Shown: in pieces, positions 36,503-45,379 of the stretch
How positions within the stretch are numbered: position 1 is the first letter of the stretch
Layout: the number at the start of each line of letters is the position of its first letter
Source of the DNA: Pseudomonas sp. dw_612
GTDB taxonomy: Bacteria > Pseudomonadota > Gammaproteobacteria > Pseudomonadales > Pseudomonadaceae
Assembly: GCF_018449725.1 (NCBI RefSeq)
Contig: NZ_JAAVVC010000003.1
Span: forward strand, 310,001-374,000
Direction: 5' to 3'
DNA length: 64,000 bases
Notes under the pieces: generated by a model
Told to the model about the DNA's origin: nothing
Seen by the model: the letters and a program-made list of their open reading frames with translations, nothing else
The model's database searches: none
Made by a program: the position numbers and the translations under genes

Positions 36503-37920
36503 ACGGTTTCGGCGAGCAACTGGATCGCCGCTGCTCCGACCTTGCGCACCGCCTCTTCAATCTGCGCCGTCGGTTTGGCCGCGTAGTTCATGCGCAGGCA
36601 ATTGCGGTACTTGCCCGAGGCCGAAAAGATGCTGCCCACGGCAATCTGTACGCCTTGGTCGTGCAGAGCACGATTCAGTTTCAGGGTATCGAAGCCTTCC
36701 GGCAGTTCGACCCACAGCATGAAACTGCCCTGGGGACGACTGGCCCGGGTGCCGGCCGGGAAATAACGCGTGACCCAATCGATCATCATGTCGCGATTAC
36801 GTTGATATTGGGTGCGCATCCGCCGCAAATGCGGTTCGAAGTGGCCGCCCTTGAGGAAGTCTGCGATGGCGATTTGCGCTTGTGGCGCGGTGGAGCCGGT
36901 GCTGATGTATTTCATGTGCAGCACCCGTTCCAGATAACGGCCCGGCGCTACCCAACCGATGCGCAGCCCTGGCGCCAACGTCTTGGAAAAGGAACTGCAC
37001 AGCAGCACGCGGCCGTCTTCGTCGAAGGATTTGATCGTGCGCGGACGTGGGTAGGTGTAGGCCAGTTCGCCATACACATCGTCCTCGATGATCGCCACGT
37101 CGAAGCGCTGTGCCAGGTTCAACAACGCGCGTTTGCGCGCCTCCGGCATGATGTAGCCCAAAGGGTTGTTGCAGTTGGGGGTCAACTGTATGGCCTTGAT
37201 CGGCCATTGTTCCAGGGCCAGTTCCAGCGCATCGAGGCTGATGCCGGTGATCGGGTCGGTGGGGATTTCCAAAGCTTTCATGCCCAAGCCCTTGAGGGTC
37301 TGCATGGCGCCGTGAAAGCTCGGCGAATCCACGGCCACGATGTCGCCGGGTTCGCAGATGGAACGGATGCTGGTGGAGAGCGCTTCGTGGCAACCGGTGG
37401 TCACCACCAGGTCGGCGGCGCTCAACTGGCAGCCGGAATCTAGCATCAGGCGCGCGATCTGTTCACGCAGTTCGAGATTGCCGTGAATGTTGTCGTAATA
37501 CAGGCCGGGCATGTCCTGACGCCGGCTGATCTGCGCCAGCCCGCGCAGCAGCGGCTTCATGGTCGGCGTGGTGATGTCCGGCATGCCCCGGCCCAGTTGC
37601 ACCACGTCTTTGCGCGGCACGGCGCGGATCAATTCCAGCACCTGATCCCACTGGGAAATATCCACCGGGCGTTGGGCCGGACGACCCACGGCGGGCAGCT
37701 CCGGCAGCTCGCGGCTGACCGGCACGAAGTAACCGGATTTCGGTTTCGGCGTCGCCAGCCCGCTGTCTTCCAGCACCCGATACGCCTGCTGAACCGTGCT
37801 CAAGCTGACCCCATGCTCGACACTCAACGCCCGCACCGACGGCAGCCGGTCACCGGGGCGATAGAAGCCCTGTTCGATACGCGTGCCGAGCAATTCGGCG
37901 AGATTGACGTAAAGGGTCAT
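36499..37920 (-). CDS. MocR-type GntR regulator with aminotransferase domain
   Basis: A 473-residue protein. The N-terminal winged helix (residues 1-70, EQGFYRPGDRLPSVRALSVEHGVS) is fused to a fold type I aminotransferase domain (about 95-470) with the PLP lysine region SSFSKTLAPGLRIGW. MocR proteins use PLP or amino compounds as effectors to control a nearby gene. The likely target is a divergently transcribed gene; here that would be the small DUF1127 gene at 38100, with a promoter in 37921-38099. No direct link to the fimbrial genes is implied. Confidence 0.93.
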   Translation of the reverse strand: MTLYVNLAELLGTRIEQGFYRPGDRLPSVRALSVEHGVSLSTVQQAYRVLEDSGLATPKPKSGYFVPVSRELPELPAVGRPAQRPVDISQWDQVLELIRAVPRKDVVQLGRGMPDITTPTMKPLLRGLAQISRRQDMPGLYYDNIHGNLELREQIARLMLDSGCQLSAADLVVTTGCHEALSTSIRSICEPGDIVAVDSPSFHGAMQTLKGLGMKALEIPTDPITGISLDALELALEQWPIKAIQLTPNCNNPLGYIMPEARKRALLNLAQRFDVAIIEDDVYGELAYTYPRPRTIKSFDEDGRVLLCSSFSKTLAPGLRIGWVAPGRYLERVLHMKYISTGSTAPQAQIAIADFLKGGHFEPHLRRMRTQYQRNRDMMIDWVTRYFPAGTRASRPQGSFMLWVELPEGFDTLKLNRALHDQGVQIAVGSIFSASGKYRNCLRMNYAAKPTAQIEEAVRKVGAAAIQLLAETV

Positions 37921-38099
37921 GACACTGCCTCGGTATAGGTGATTCGGTTAACCAGTACAGATGGGGCAAAAATTAACGATTCAGAGGTTTTAACGGTCAA
38001 TCTGTATGGAAATAATACAGTTGCTTTGAATCTGTAATGCTTTTCGCCGTCCGCGCATCATGAAACCTCTGGCTACCCAAGTAAACAGGAGCATTCAAA

Positions 38100-38345
38100 A
38101 TGAACGGCTTGAGCGATGTGCGGCTGACGTTACACAGTCAGGAACTGGCAGCAGGGCAGAACCACGGCACCCGTGAGGCGCGCATGCGCAACGCGCCGTC
38201 CTGCCTGAATCGCTGGGATCTGTTCTGGCATCGTCTGCACACGCGCAAGGCGTTGCTGAACCTGACCCCGGAGCAGTTGCGGGACGTGGGGTTGAGTCGG
38301 GAAGAGGCGTTGGCGGAGGGGCTTAAGCCTTTTTGGAGGATTTGA
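38100..38345 (+). CDS. DUF1127-domain small protein
   Basis: An 81-residue protein. The C-terminal half has the DUF1127 pattern (FWHRLHTRKALLNLTPEQLRDVGLSREEALAEGLKPFW), with an arginine- and leucine-rich helix. A strong AGGAG site lies before the ATG. Family members such as YjiS-like proteins are linked to stress and metabolism, some through RNA binding. It is divergent from the MocR regulator, which could control it. Confidence 0.85.
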   Translation: MNGLSDVRLTLHSQELAAGQNHGTREARMRNAPSCLNRWDLFWHRLHTRKALLNLTPEQLRDVGLSREEALAEGLKPFWRI

Positions 38346-38370
38346 TAGCGGCGGTGTCCTGTCGATTGCT

Positions 38371-38445
38371 TTCGCGAGCAAGCCCGCTCCCACAGGAGGG
38401 CTATGAGCACCATAGATCCAATGTGGGCGCGGGCTTGCTCGCGAA
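38371..38445. repeat. REPIN, type A pair
   Basis: Inverted arms TTCGCGAGCAAGCCCGCTCC and GGGCGCGGGCTTGCTCGCGA have a short spacer. One arm has GGCGC instead of GAGCG. Confidence 0.9.
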
Positions 38446-38464
38446 GGCGTCAGTAGCCACGCTA

Positions 38465-39757
38465 TCAAACCAACTCTTTAAGCCGATGCCAAAGCATCCC
38501 CAACGCCAACAACGGCGAACGCAAATGCTTTCCACCGGGAAAGGTGATGTGCGGCACTTGGGCAAACAGATCAAACCCGCCACTGTGCTGGCCACTGATA
38601 GCCTCGGCCAACAACTTGCCCGCCAGGTGCGTGGCATTTACCCCGTGACCGGAATACGCCTGGGCGTAATACACATTCGGCTGGTCCTTGAGCCGGCCGA
38701 TCTGCGGCAGGCGGTTGGCGCCGATGCCGATCATGCCGCCCCATTGATAGTCGATCTTCACCCCGGCCAGTTGCGGGAACACCTCCAGCATCTTCGGCCG
38801 CATATAGGCTGCGATGTCTTTCGGGTCCCGACCGGAATAATGGCAGGCGCCCCCGAACAGCAAGCGCCGATCCGCCGAGAGCCGGTAGTAATCCAGCGCC
38901 ACGCGCTGGTCGCAGACCGCCATGTTCTGCGGCAGCAGCGCGTGAGCCTGTTCCTCGCTCAACGGCTCGGTGGCGATGATGTAACTGCCGGCGGGCAGCA
39001 CTTTGCCGCTGAGTTCAGGGTTGAGGTTATTCAGGTAAGCGTTGCAACCGAGCACCAGGGTCTTGGCGCGAACCGTGCCCTGGGCGGTGTGGACCTTCAC
39101 TTCGGTGCCGTAATCGATACGGGTGACCGCCGACTGTTCAAACAGCTTCACACCCAATTGCTGCGCGGCGGCGGCTTCGCCCAAAGCCAGGTTCAGCGGA
39201 TGCAAATGCCCGGAACCCATGTCGATCAAGCCGCCGACGTAACGGTCGGAGCCGACCACGCTGTGCATTTCGTTGGCTTGCAACAAACGGGTTTCGTAGC
39301 GATAACCGAGGCTGCGCAGTTCTTCGGCGTCTTCGGCGAAGCCTTCGAGGTCACGAGGTTTGTTGGCGAGGTCGCAGTAGCCCCAGGTCAAATCGCAAGG
39401 GATCTGAAAACGCTCAACCCGCTGTCGGACGATTTCCACCGCTTCCAGGCCCATGAGTTTCATCTGACGCACGCCGTCGGCACCGATGACGTTGGCAAAC
39501 TGATCGAGGCCGTGGCCAACGCCGCGAATCAATTGCCCACCGTTGCGCCCACTGGCGCCCCAACCGATCTTGTGCGCTTCCAGCAGCACCACGCTGAGGC
39601 CGCGTTCGGCCAGTTCCAGCGCTGTGTTCAACCCGGAAAACCCGCCGCCGACCACGCAAACGTCAGCCATCAGCTCACCCCGCAGCACCGGATGCTCGGG
39701 CTGCGGCAGGCTGCTGGCGGCGTAATAAGAAGCGGTGTGCCGGGCAGGGGCATTCAT
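38465..39757 (-). CDS. FAD-dependent amine oxidoreductase (PauB/PuuB-like)
   Basis: 430 residues from the ATG at 39757 (MNAPARHTASYYAASSL), with AGGA 8-10 bases upstream. An N-terminal DAO-type FAD-binding motif (VCVVGGGFSGLNTALELAERG) is followed by GRNGGQLIRG and, near the C-terminus, AQAYSGHGVNATHLAGKL. The family oxidises gamma-glutamylated polyamines such as gamma-glutamylputrescine. With KauB and the PauR-like regulator in the same 20 kb, polyamine catabolism is the best inference. The exact amine is undetermined. Confidence 0.88.
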   Translation of the reverse strand: MNAPARHTASYYAASSLPQPEHPVLRGELMADVCVVGGGFSGLNTALELAERGLSVVLLEAHKIGWGASGRNGGQLIRGVGHGLDQFANVIGADGVRQMKLMGLEAVEIVRQRVERFQIPCDLTWGYCDLANKPRDLEGFAEDAEELRSLGYRYETRLLQANEMHSVVGSDRYVGGLIDMGSGHLHPLNLALGEAAAAQQLGVKLFEQSAVTRIDYGTEVKVHTAQGTVRAKTLVLGCNAYLNNLNPELSGKVLPAGSYIIATEPLSEEQAHALLPQNMAVCDQRVALDYYRLSADRRLLFGGACHYSGRDPKDIAAYMRPKMLEVFPQLAGVKIDYQWGGMIGIGANRLPQIGRLKDQPNVYYAQAYSGHGVNATHLAGKLLAEAISGQHSGGFDLFAQVPHITFPGGKHLRSPLLALGMLWHRLKELV

Positions 39758-39904
39758 GCGTGGATTCCTGATGCGTGTGTTTGGAAAATTTGACGGAGCA
39801 TAAGCCGGACCTTCCGGCGCGGGCAACACTGGTCGGTTGCGGCTGTATGGAAAGGGCCGGATGCGTCAGAATCCCGGTCTATTCCGCTTTTGGTCACCGC
39901 TTCG

Positions 39905-40258
39905 ATGAGTTGCAACAGTCAGAAAATTCGCACCTTGCGCCAGCAGATTCCCTCGTTCGAGTGCGTGCCCGGCTGCCATGACTGCTGCGGTCCGGTCACG
40001 ACTTCACCAGAAGAAATGTCGCGCCTGCCGCGCAAGACCCGCGCCGAGCAGGATGCGGCGATGGATGAACTCAATTGCGTACACCTGGGCCCCAACGGCT
40101 GCACCGTGTATGACGAGCGGCCGCTGATTTGCCGGCTGTTCGGCACCACCAAGACCTTGCCCTGCCCCAATGGGCGCGGGCCGGTGGAGCTGATTCATCC
40201 GCGGGTGGAGAAGCAGATTCATGAGTACATGGCCAGCACCCGGCAAGTCCTCGTCTAA
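39905..40258 (+). CDS. YkgJ-family cysteine cluster protein
   Basis: 117 residues from the ATG at 39905; a TTG five codons upstream is an alternative. Cysteines cluster as CVPGCHDCCG near the N-terminus, with further cysteines in LNCVHLGPNGCTVY, LICRLF and LPCPNG. This is the CxxxCxxCC-type pattern of the Zn/Fe-binding YkgJ family. No ligand or function is established. It runs divergently from the PauB-like gene. Confidence 0.85.
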   Translation: MSCNSQKIRTLRQQIPSFECVPGCHDCCGPVTTSPEEMSRLPRKTRAEQDAAMDELNCVHLGPNGCTVYDERPLICRLFGTTKTLPCPNGRGPVELIHPRVEKQIHEYMASTRQVLV

Positions 40259-40279
40259 AGGAAGACCGAGTCGCCTGCC

Positions 40280-40362
40280 TTCGCGAGCAAGCCCGCTCCC
40301 ACATTCGATCGCATTCTTACAGGAAGAACACGGATAAATGTGGGAGCGGGCTTGCTCGCGAA
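40280..40362. repeat. REPIN, type A pair
   Basis: Inverted TTCGCGAGCAAGCCCGCTCC / GGGAGCGGGCTTGCTCGCGA arms lie between convergent genes. Confidence 0.93.
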
Positions 40363-40387
40363 GGCGTCCCCCCAGGCACCGCTGTAA

Positions 40388-40876
40388 TCAATCCGGAATC
40401 GGCAAACACAAACTCTCTTTCACCTCTTCCATCACGATATAGCTCTTGGATTCGCGCACATGCGGCAGTTTGAGCAAAATATCGCCGAGCAATTTGCGGT
40501 ACGAGGCCATCTCGGAAATCCGCGCTTTCACCAGATAATCGAAATCACCTGACACCAAATGGCATTCCAGCACGTGGGGCAGTTTCAGCACCGCGCGTCG
40601 GAACTCTTCGAAAGTGTCGCCGGATTTGTAGTCGAGGCTGATCTCGACGAACACCAGCAGACTACCCTTCAGATGCTGCGGATTGAGCCGGGCGTTGTAG
40701 CCCATGATGATCCCTTCGCGCTCCAGGCGCCGGACCCGCTCGGTGCACGGCGTGGTCGACAGACCGACCTTTTCCCCCAGCTCGGTGAAGGAGATGCGCC
40801 CGTCTGCTTGCAGTATCCGCAGGATGTTGCGGTCGATCTTGTCCAGCTCACGTTTGGTCTGAGTGTTGGTACGCAT
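40388..40876 (-). CDS. lrp: Leucine-responsive regulatory protein (Lrp/DadR-like)
   Basis: 162 residues from the ATG at 40876 (MRTNTQTKRELDKIDRNIL); the frame continues far upstream but over dadA. The N-terminal AsnC-type winged helix-turn-helix (about 12-60, TELGEKVGLSTTPCTERVRRL) is followed by a RAM effector domain (about 75-150). It is divergent from dadA and, in pseudomonads, the equivalent protein activates dadAX in response to alanine. The 156 bases between the two starts are the probable operator region. Confidence 0.94.
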   Translation of the reverse strand: MRTNTQTKRELDKIDRNILRILQADGRISFTELGEKVGLSTTPCTERVRRLEREGIIMGYNARLNPQHLKGSLLVFVEISLDYKSGDTFEEFRRAVLKLPHVLECHLVSGDFDYLVKARISEMASYRKLLGDILLKLPHVRESKSYIVMEEVKESLCLPIPD

Positions 40877-41032
40877 AGGGGATGCGCCTCCGTGAAAAGG
40901 GTTTTTGCCGAGAATTGTCGCCAAATATAGGCACTTATATAGTGAAAAGCACTGGCTAATCTTTTTTAAACTGCCCACATCTTCGGTCTGCACAACACAC
41001 GTCAGCGGTACGCCGCGATGAGGGATATGAAA

Positions 41033-42337
41033 ATGCGCGTTATGGTCTTGGGTAGCGGCGTCATCGGTACCGCCAGTGCTTACTATCTGGCTCGTGCCGG
41101 GTTTGAAGTGGTGGTCGTGGACCGGCAGCCGGCTGCGGCCATGGAGACCAGTTTCGCCAACGCCGGGCAAGTGTCGCCAGGCTATGCCTCGCCGTGGGCC
41201 GCGCCGGGTGTGCCGCTCAAGGCCATCAAGTGGTTGCTGCAACGCCACGCGCCGCTGGCGATCAAGGCCACCGCCGACATCGACCAATACCTGTGGATGG
41301 CGCAGATGCTGCGCAACTGCACCGCCAATCGCTATGCGGTGAACAAGGAGCGCATGGTCCGTCTGTCCGAGTACAGCCGTGACTGCCTCGACGAATTGCG
41401 TGCCGAAACCGGCATTGCCTACGAAGGCCGCAGCCTGGGTACTACACAACTGTTCCGCACCCAGGCCCAGCTCGACGGCGCCGCGAAAGACATCGCCGTG
41501 CTGAAAGAGTCCGGCGTGCCGTTCGAACTGCTCGACCGCGCCGGCATTGCCCGTGTTGAACCGGCCCTGGCCGCCGTCACTGACATTCTGGCCGGTGCCC
41601 TGCGCCTGCCGAACGACCAGACCGGCGACTGCCAGATCTTCACCACCCGCCTGGCCGAAATGGCCGTGAAACTGGGCGTGGAATTCCGTTACGGCCAGGA
41701 CATTCAGCAACTCGACTTCGCCGGTGATCGCATCAACGGCGTGTGGATCGACGGCAAGCTGGAAACCGCTGACCGTTACGTCCTGGCACTCGGCAGCTAC
41801 TCGCCGCAACTGCTCAAGCCGCTGGGCATCAAGGCCCCGGTGTATCCGCTCAAGGGTTACTCCCTGACCGTGCCGATCACCAACCCGGCGATGGCCCCGA
41901 CCTCGACCATTCTCGACGAGACCTACAAGGTCGCGATCACCCGTTTCGACAACCGCATCCGCGTCGGTGGCATGGCTGAAATCGCCGGTTTTGACCTGTC
42001 GCTGAACCCGCGCCGGCGCGAAACCCTGGAGATGATCGTCAACGACCTTTATCCTCAGGGCGGCGATCTGGCCCAGGCGAGTTTCTGGACCGGTCTGCGT
42101 CCGACCACCCCGGACGGCACGCCGATTGTGGGCGGCACGAAATTCAGCAACCTGTTCTTGAACACCGGCCACGGCACACTCGGTTGGACCATGGCTTGTG
42201 GTTCCGGTCGCTTGCTGGCGGACCTGATGGCGAAGAAAACTCCGCAGATCAGCGCCGAAGGCCTCGATATTTCCCGTTACGGCAGCAAAATCCAGGAGTC
42301 CGCAAAACATGGCAATCCAGCGCCAGCTCACCAATGA
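41033..42337 (+). CDS. dadA: D-amino acid dehydrogenase small subunit
   Basis: 434 residues from the ATG at 41033 ([20 protein letters not shown]), chosen because GAGGG lies 8 bases upstream; two nearer ATGs (41018, 41027) are less well spaced. It carries the FAD dinucleotide motif [19 protein letters not shown] and the C-terminal [15 protein letters not shown] and [19 protein letters not shown]. It oxidises D-alanine and other D-amino acids to keto acids with release of ammonia. It overlaps the next gene by 29 bases and is part of dadA-rid-dadX. Confidence 0.96.
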   Translation: MRVMVLGSGVIGTASAYYLARAGFEVVVVDRQPAAAMETSFANAGQVSPGYASPWAAPGVPLKAIKWLLQRHAPLAIKATADIDQYLWMAQMLRNCTANRYAVNKERMVRLSEYSRDCLDELRAETGIAYEGRSLGTTQLFRTQAQLDGAAKDIAVLKESGVPFELLDRAGIARVEPALAAVTDILAGALRLPNDQTGDCQIFTTRLAEMAVKLGVEFRYGQDIQQLDFAGDRINGVWIDGKLETADRYVLALGSYSPQLLKPLGIKAPVYPLKGYSLTVPITNPAMAPTSTILDETYKVAITRFDNRIRVGGMAEIAGFDLSLNPRRRETLEMIVNDLYPQGGDLAQASFWTGLRPTTPDGTPIVGGTKFSNLFLNTGHGTLGWTMACGSGRLLADLMAKKTPQISAEGLDISRYGSKIQESAKHGNPAPAHQ

Positions 42338-42662
42338 ACGCATGAGTCAGATCGTCGCCCACAACGGTACGGTTTACCTGGCAGGGCAAGTCGGCGATGA
42401 CATGAGCGCCGGGATTGAACAGCAGACCCGTGAAACCCTGGCCAATATCGAGCGTTTGCTCGATCTGGCGGGCACTGACAAGAGCCATTTGCTGTCGGTA
42501 ACGATTTACCTGAAAGACATCGACGCGGATTTCGCCGGCATGAACTCGGTGTGGGACAAGTGGCTGCCAAAAGGCGTCGCGCCAGCCCGTACCACCGTTG
42601 AGTCGAAGTTGTGCGAACCGGAAATCCTGGTTGAGTTGTCGGTGGTTGCCGCACTGCCTTAA
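42309..42662 (+). CDS. Rid-family protein in the dad operon
   Basis: A 117-residue RidA/YjgF-superfamily protein. The ATG lies within the end of dadA (29-base overlap), which implies coupled translation. Conserved segments are [13 protein letters not shown] and the C-terminal arginine region [13 protein letters not shown]. Compared with RidA at 11.1 kb it lacks the RAAIGV context, so it belongs to a different Rid subgroup. A role in hydrolysing 2-iminoacids formed by DadA is a good inference. Confidence 0.9.
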   Translation: MAIQRQLTNERMSQIVAHNGTVYLAGQVGDDMSAGIEQQTRETLANIERLLDLAGTDKSHLLSVTIYLKDIDADFAGMNSVWDKWLPKGVAPARTTVESKLCEPEILVELSVVAALP

Positions 42663-42683
42663 CCCGTAGTAACGATCCCTCTC

Positions 42684-42728
42684 CCGGTGCTGTTGGCGGT
42701 TCACGCCGTCAGCCAGCGCCGGTTTTTT
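42684..42728 (+). terminator. Terminator or attenuator between rid and dadX
   Basis: A long stem CCGGTGCTG.. / ..CAGCGCCGG (one G-U), with an internal GGCGG-ttca-CGCC hairpin, is followed by six Ts (42723-42728). It lies 22 bases after the rid stop and 31 bases before dadX, so it would reduce read-through into dadX. Confidence 0.75.
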
Positions 42729-42758
42729 ATTCCCATGACCGCCTAGAAGTCTGCCGCC

Positions 42759-43835
42759 ATGCGTCCTGCCCGTGCCCTGATCGACCTTCAAGCCCTGCGT
42801 CACAACTACCAAATCGCCCGTGAAGTCACGGCGGGGGCCAAGGCCCTTGCGGTGATCAAGGCCGATGCCTACGGCCATGGCGCAGTGCGTTGTGCCCAGG
42901 CGCTGGAAGCCGAGGCAGACGGGTTTGCAGTGGCGTGCATAGAAGAGGCGCTGGAACTGCGTGCGGCGGGCATTCGGGCGCCGGTGTTGTTGCTGGAAGG
43001 TTTTTTCGAAGCCGATGAGCTGTCGCTGATCGTCGAGCATGATTTCTGGTGCGTGGTGCATTCGCTGTGGCAGCTCGAAGCGATCGAGCAAGCCGCGCTG
43101 AGCAAGCCGATCACGGTCTGGCTCAAGCTCGATTCGGGCATGCACCGGGTTGGCTTGCATCCAAAGGATTATCAAGTGGCCTATCAACGGCTGCTGGCCA
43201 GCGGCAAAGTGGCGAAAATCGTCTTGATGAGCCACTTCGCCCGGGCCGATGAACTGCACGAACAGGCGAGTGCCGAGCAGGTGGCGGTGTTCGAAGCGGC
43301 GCGTCAGGGTTTGGCCGCCGAGGTCAGCCTGCGCAACTCACCGGCGGTGCTCGGTTGGCCGCAGATCCCAAGCGATTGGGTACGTCCGGGCATCATGCTC
43401 TACGGCGCCACCCCTTTTGAAGAAGCCAACGCCGTGGCTTCGCGCCTGCAACCGGTGATGACTCTCGAATCGAAAGTGATTTGCGTGCGTGAACTGCCGG
43501 CCGGCGAACCCGTTGGCTATGGCGCCAGGTTCATCACCCAGAAGCCGATGCGCATTGGCGTTGTGGCGATGGGATATGCCGATGGCTACCCGCGGCATGC
43601 GCCAACCGGTACGCCGGTGCTGGTCGCTGGGCAACGCAGCCAACTGCTTGGCCGGGTGTCGATGGACATGCTCTGCATCGACCTGACCGATGTGCCGCAA
43701 GCCGGCCTCGGTTCGACCGTCGAGTTGTGGGGCAAAAACGTCCTGGCCAGCGAAGTGGCCATGGCCGCCGACACGATTCCTTACCAGATCTTCTGCAACC
43801 TGCGCCGGGTGCCGCTGCTCTATTCCGGGGCTTGA
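42759..43835 (+). CDS. dadX: Catabolic alanine racemase
   Basis: A 358-residue protein. The PLP lysine is Lys34 in [12 protein letters not shown]. The catalytic tyrosine region is EPVGYGARF and the DSGMHRVG and [11 protein letters not shown] segments are present. It interconverts L- and D-alanine so that DadA can degrade L-alanine; it can also feed cell-wall synthesis. It follows dadA and rid but a terminator-like hairpin separates them, so it may have some independent expression. Confidence 0.96.
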   Translation: MRPARALIDLQALRHNYQIAREVTAGAKALAVIKADAYGHGAVRCAQALEAEADGFAVACIEEALELRAAGIRAPVLLLEGFFEADELSLIVEHDFWCVVHSLWQLEAIEQAALSKPITVWLKLDSGMHRVGLHPKDYQVAYQRLLASGKVAKIVLMSHFARADELHEQASAEQVAVFEAARQGLAAEVSLRNSPAVLGWPQIPSDWVRPGIMLYGATPFEEANAVASRLQPVMTLESKVICVRELPAGEPVGYGARFITQKPMRIGVVAMGYADGYPRHAPTGTPVLVAGQRSQLLGRVSMDMLCIDLTDVPQAGLGSTVELWGKNVLASEVAMAADTIPYQIFCNLRRVPLLYSGA

Positions 43836-43963
43836 CCCGAGGCGCCACGCGTCGGAAGTCGCCGCGCCGAACAGGATTCAGGCCAAAGTGTTGTAAATAC
43901 TGAACGCTGTCGCCATGATAACGCTCAATATTCCTACAACCTGAATCCCTGGAGGCTCCAGCA

Positions 43964-44512
43964 TTGGACGTCGGTGAACGACTGCAATCCATCCGTAAGC
44001 TCAAAGGTCTTTCGCAGCGTGAGCTCGCCAAGCGCGCGGGCGTCACCAACAGCACCATTTCGATGATCGAGAAAAACAGCGTCAGCCCCTCGATCAGTTC
44101 GCTGCGCAAAGTCTTGGGCGGGATTCCCATGTCCATGGTCGAGTTTTTTTCCGAAGAGATCCTGCAGGAAAAACCGACTCAGATCGTCTACAAAGCCAAC
44201 GAGCTGATCGATATTTCCGATGGTGCCGTGACCATGAAGCTGGTCGGCCGTGCGCACCCGAGCCGGGCCATCGCCTTCCTCAATGAAATCTACCCGCCTG
44301 GCGCCGATACCGGTGACGAGATGCTCACCCATGAGGGCGAGGAAACCGGGATTCTGGTCGAAGGGCGGCTAGAGTTGGTGGTCGGCGCAGAAACTTTTGT
44401 GCTCGAAGCCGGCGACAGCTACTACTTTGAAAGTACCAAGCCGCACCGTTTCCGGAATCCGTTCGACGCACCGGCGCGACTAATCAGCGCAGCCACGCCG
44501 GCGAATTTCTAA
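43964..44512 (+). CDS. pauR: XRE-cupin regulator PauR/PuuR
   Basis: 182 residues from a TTG start at 43964, supported by GGAGG 8 bases upstream. The N-terminal helix-turn-helix (about 5-60, LSQRELAKRAGVTNSTISMI) is followed by a C-terminal cupin (about 105-180, THEGEETGILVEGRLELVVG). It closely fits pseudomonad PauR, which represses polyamine-catabolic genes until gamma-glutamylated intermediates appear. Likely targets in the window are kauB and the PauB-like oxidase. The TTG start suggests modest expression. Confidence 0.9.
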   Translation: MDVGERLQSIRKLKGLSQRELAKRAGVTNSTISMIEKNSVSPSISSLRKVLGGIPMSMVEFFSEEILQEKPTQIVYKANELIDISDGAVTMKLVGRAHPSRAIAFLNEIYPPGADTGDEMLTHEGEETGILVEGRLELVVGAETFVLEAGDSYYFESTKPHRFRNPFDAPARLISAATPANF

Positions 44513-44567
44513 GAAAAGAGGCGTCCTGCCAGCACTGCCGAGGCGCCCGAGCTGTTTTCCACCGCAC

Positions 44568-44597
44568 AACAAGACCCCTTCGACTTTGGGGTTGTTT
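44568..44597 (+). terminator. Terminator after pauR
   Basis: The arms CAACAAGACCCC and GGGGTTGTTT have a loop of about nine bases; the T content at the 3' end is moderate. Confidence 0.7.
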
Positions 44598-44681
44598 CAG
44601 TGTGGCGGGCTTGCCGTTATACTTGCGCCCGCCTGCGAACCGTGGCCGCGGGCGTGAATAGCCACCATTGAGGGTGAACGC

Positions 44682-45104
44682 GTGAACCTAATTATGAAAA
44701 TGCTGGCTGCACCAGCAACCGTATTGGCCCTTTGGGCTGTGAGCGCACAAGCTTCTACTGACGATATTGCCAAACGCCTTGAGCCTGTCGGCCAGGTCTG
44801 TGTAACGGGTCAAGAATGCAAAGGGATGGAAGTCGCTGCTTCGGCAGGCGGCGGCGGGGCCAAGACCCCGGACGAAGTAATTGCGAAACATTGCAACGCT
44901 TGCCACGGTACCGGCCTGCTGGGCTCGCCAAAAATCGGTGACGCGGCTGACTGGGGCAAACGTGCCAAAGAACAAGGTGGTGTTGACGGCCTGCTTGCCA
45001 AAGCGATCTCCGGCATCAACTCCATGCCGCCAAAAGGCACCTGTGCCGATTGCTCTGACCCAGAGCTGAAAGGCGCGATCGAGAAGATGTCCGGCCTGAA
45101 ATAA
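44682..45104 (+). CDS. cycB: Cytochrome c5
   Basis: 140 residues from a GTG at 44682 (GAGGGTGA 9 bases upstream); an ATG at 44694 is an alternative. A signal peptide (about 1-24) leads to a monohaem cytochrome with Cys71-x-x-Cys74-His75 (CNACH) and the methionine ligand Met115 in NSMPPKG. The extra pair CADC (121, 124) is the disulfide typical of cytochrome c5. It is periplasmic and carries electrons between respiratory complexes. Confidence 0.94.
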   Translation: MNLIMKMLAAPATVLALWAVSAQASTDDIAKRLEPVGQVCVTGQECKGMEVAASAGGGGAKTPDEVIAKHCNACHGTGLLGSPKIGDAADWGKRAKEQGGVDGLLAKAISGINSMPPKGTCADCSDPELKGAIEKMSGLK

Positions 45105-45120
45105 GTCGTCATCTTCAGCG

Positions 45121-45146
45121 AAAAGCCGCTTGCGAGCGGCTTTTTT
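45121..45146 (+). terminator. Terminator after cycB
   Basis: The stem AAAAGCCGC / GCGGCTTTT has a six-base loop and a six-T run, 16 bases after the stop. Confidence 0.95.
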
Positions 45147-45183
45147 GTGCCTGCGATTTGCCTTGAAGACCACCACCAACCCA

Positions 45184-45273
45184 TGTGGGAGCGGGCTTGC
45201 TCGCGAAAGCGGTGTGTCAGTCGGCAAGTATGTTGAAGGTCAGACTGCATTCGCGAGCAAGCCCGCTCCCACA
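45184..45273. repeat. REPIN, type A pair
   Basis: Inverted GGGAGCGGGCTTGCTCGCGA arms lie between cycB and the next gene in the same direction. Confidence 0.93.
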
Positions 45274-45379
45274 TGGGATCTTTAGTGTTTGCAAGATTTG
45301 GTTACTGAGACTGTTATTTGCAGCAAAGACCCGGCAAGCTCGGTCCAACCCCAATTCACGGAGCGTGCGGGAGGATCAG

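Noticed and set aside
40877..42343. Minus-strand extension upstream of lrp
   Set aside because: The frame is open through dadA but has no motif and the Lrp start at 40876 is canonical.
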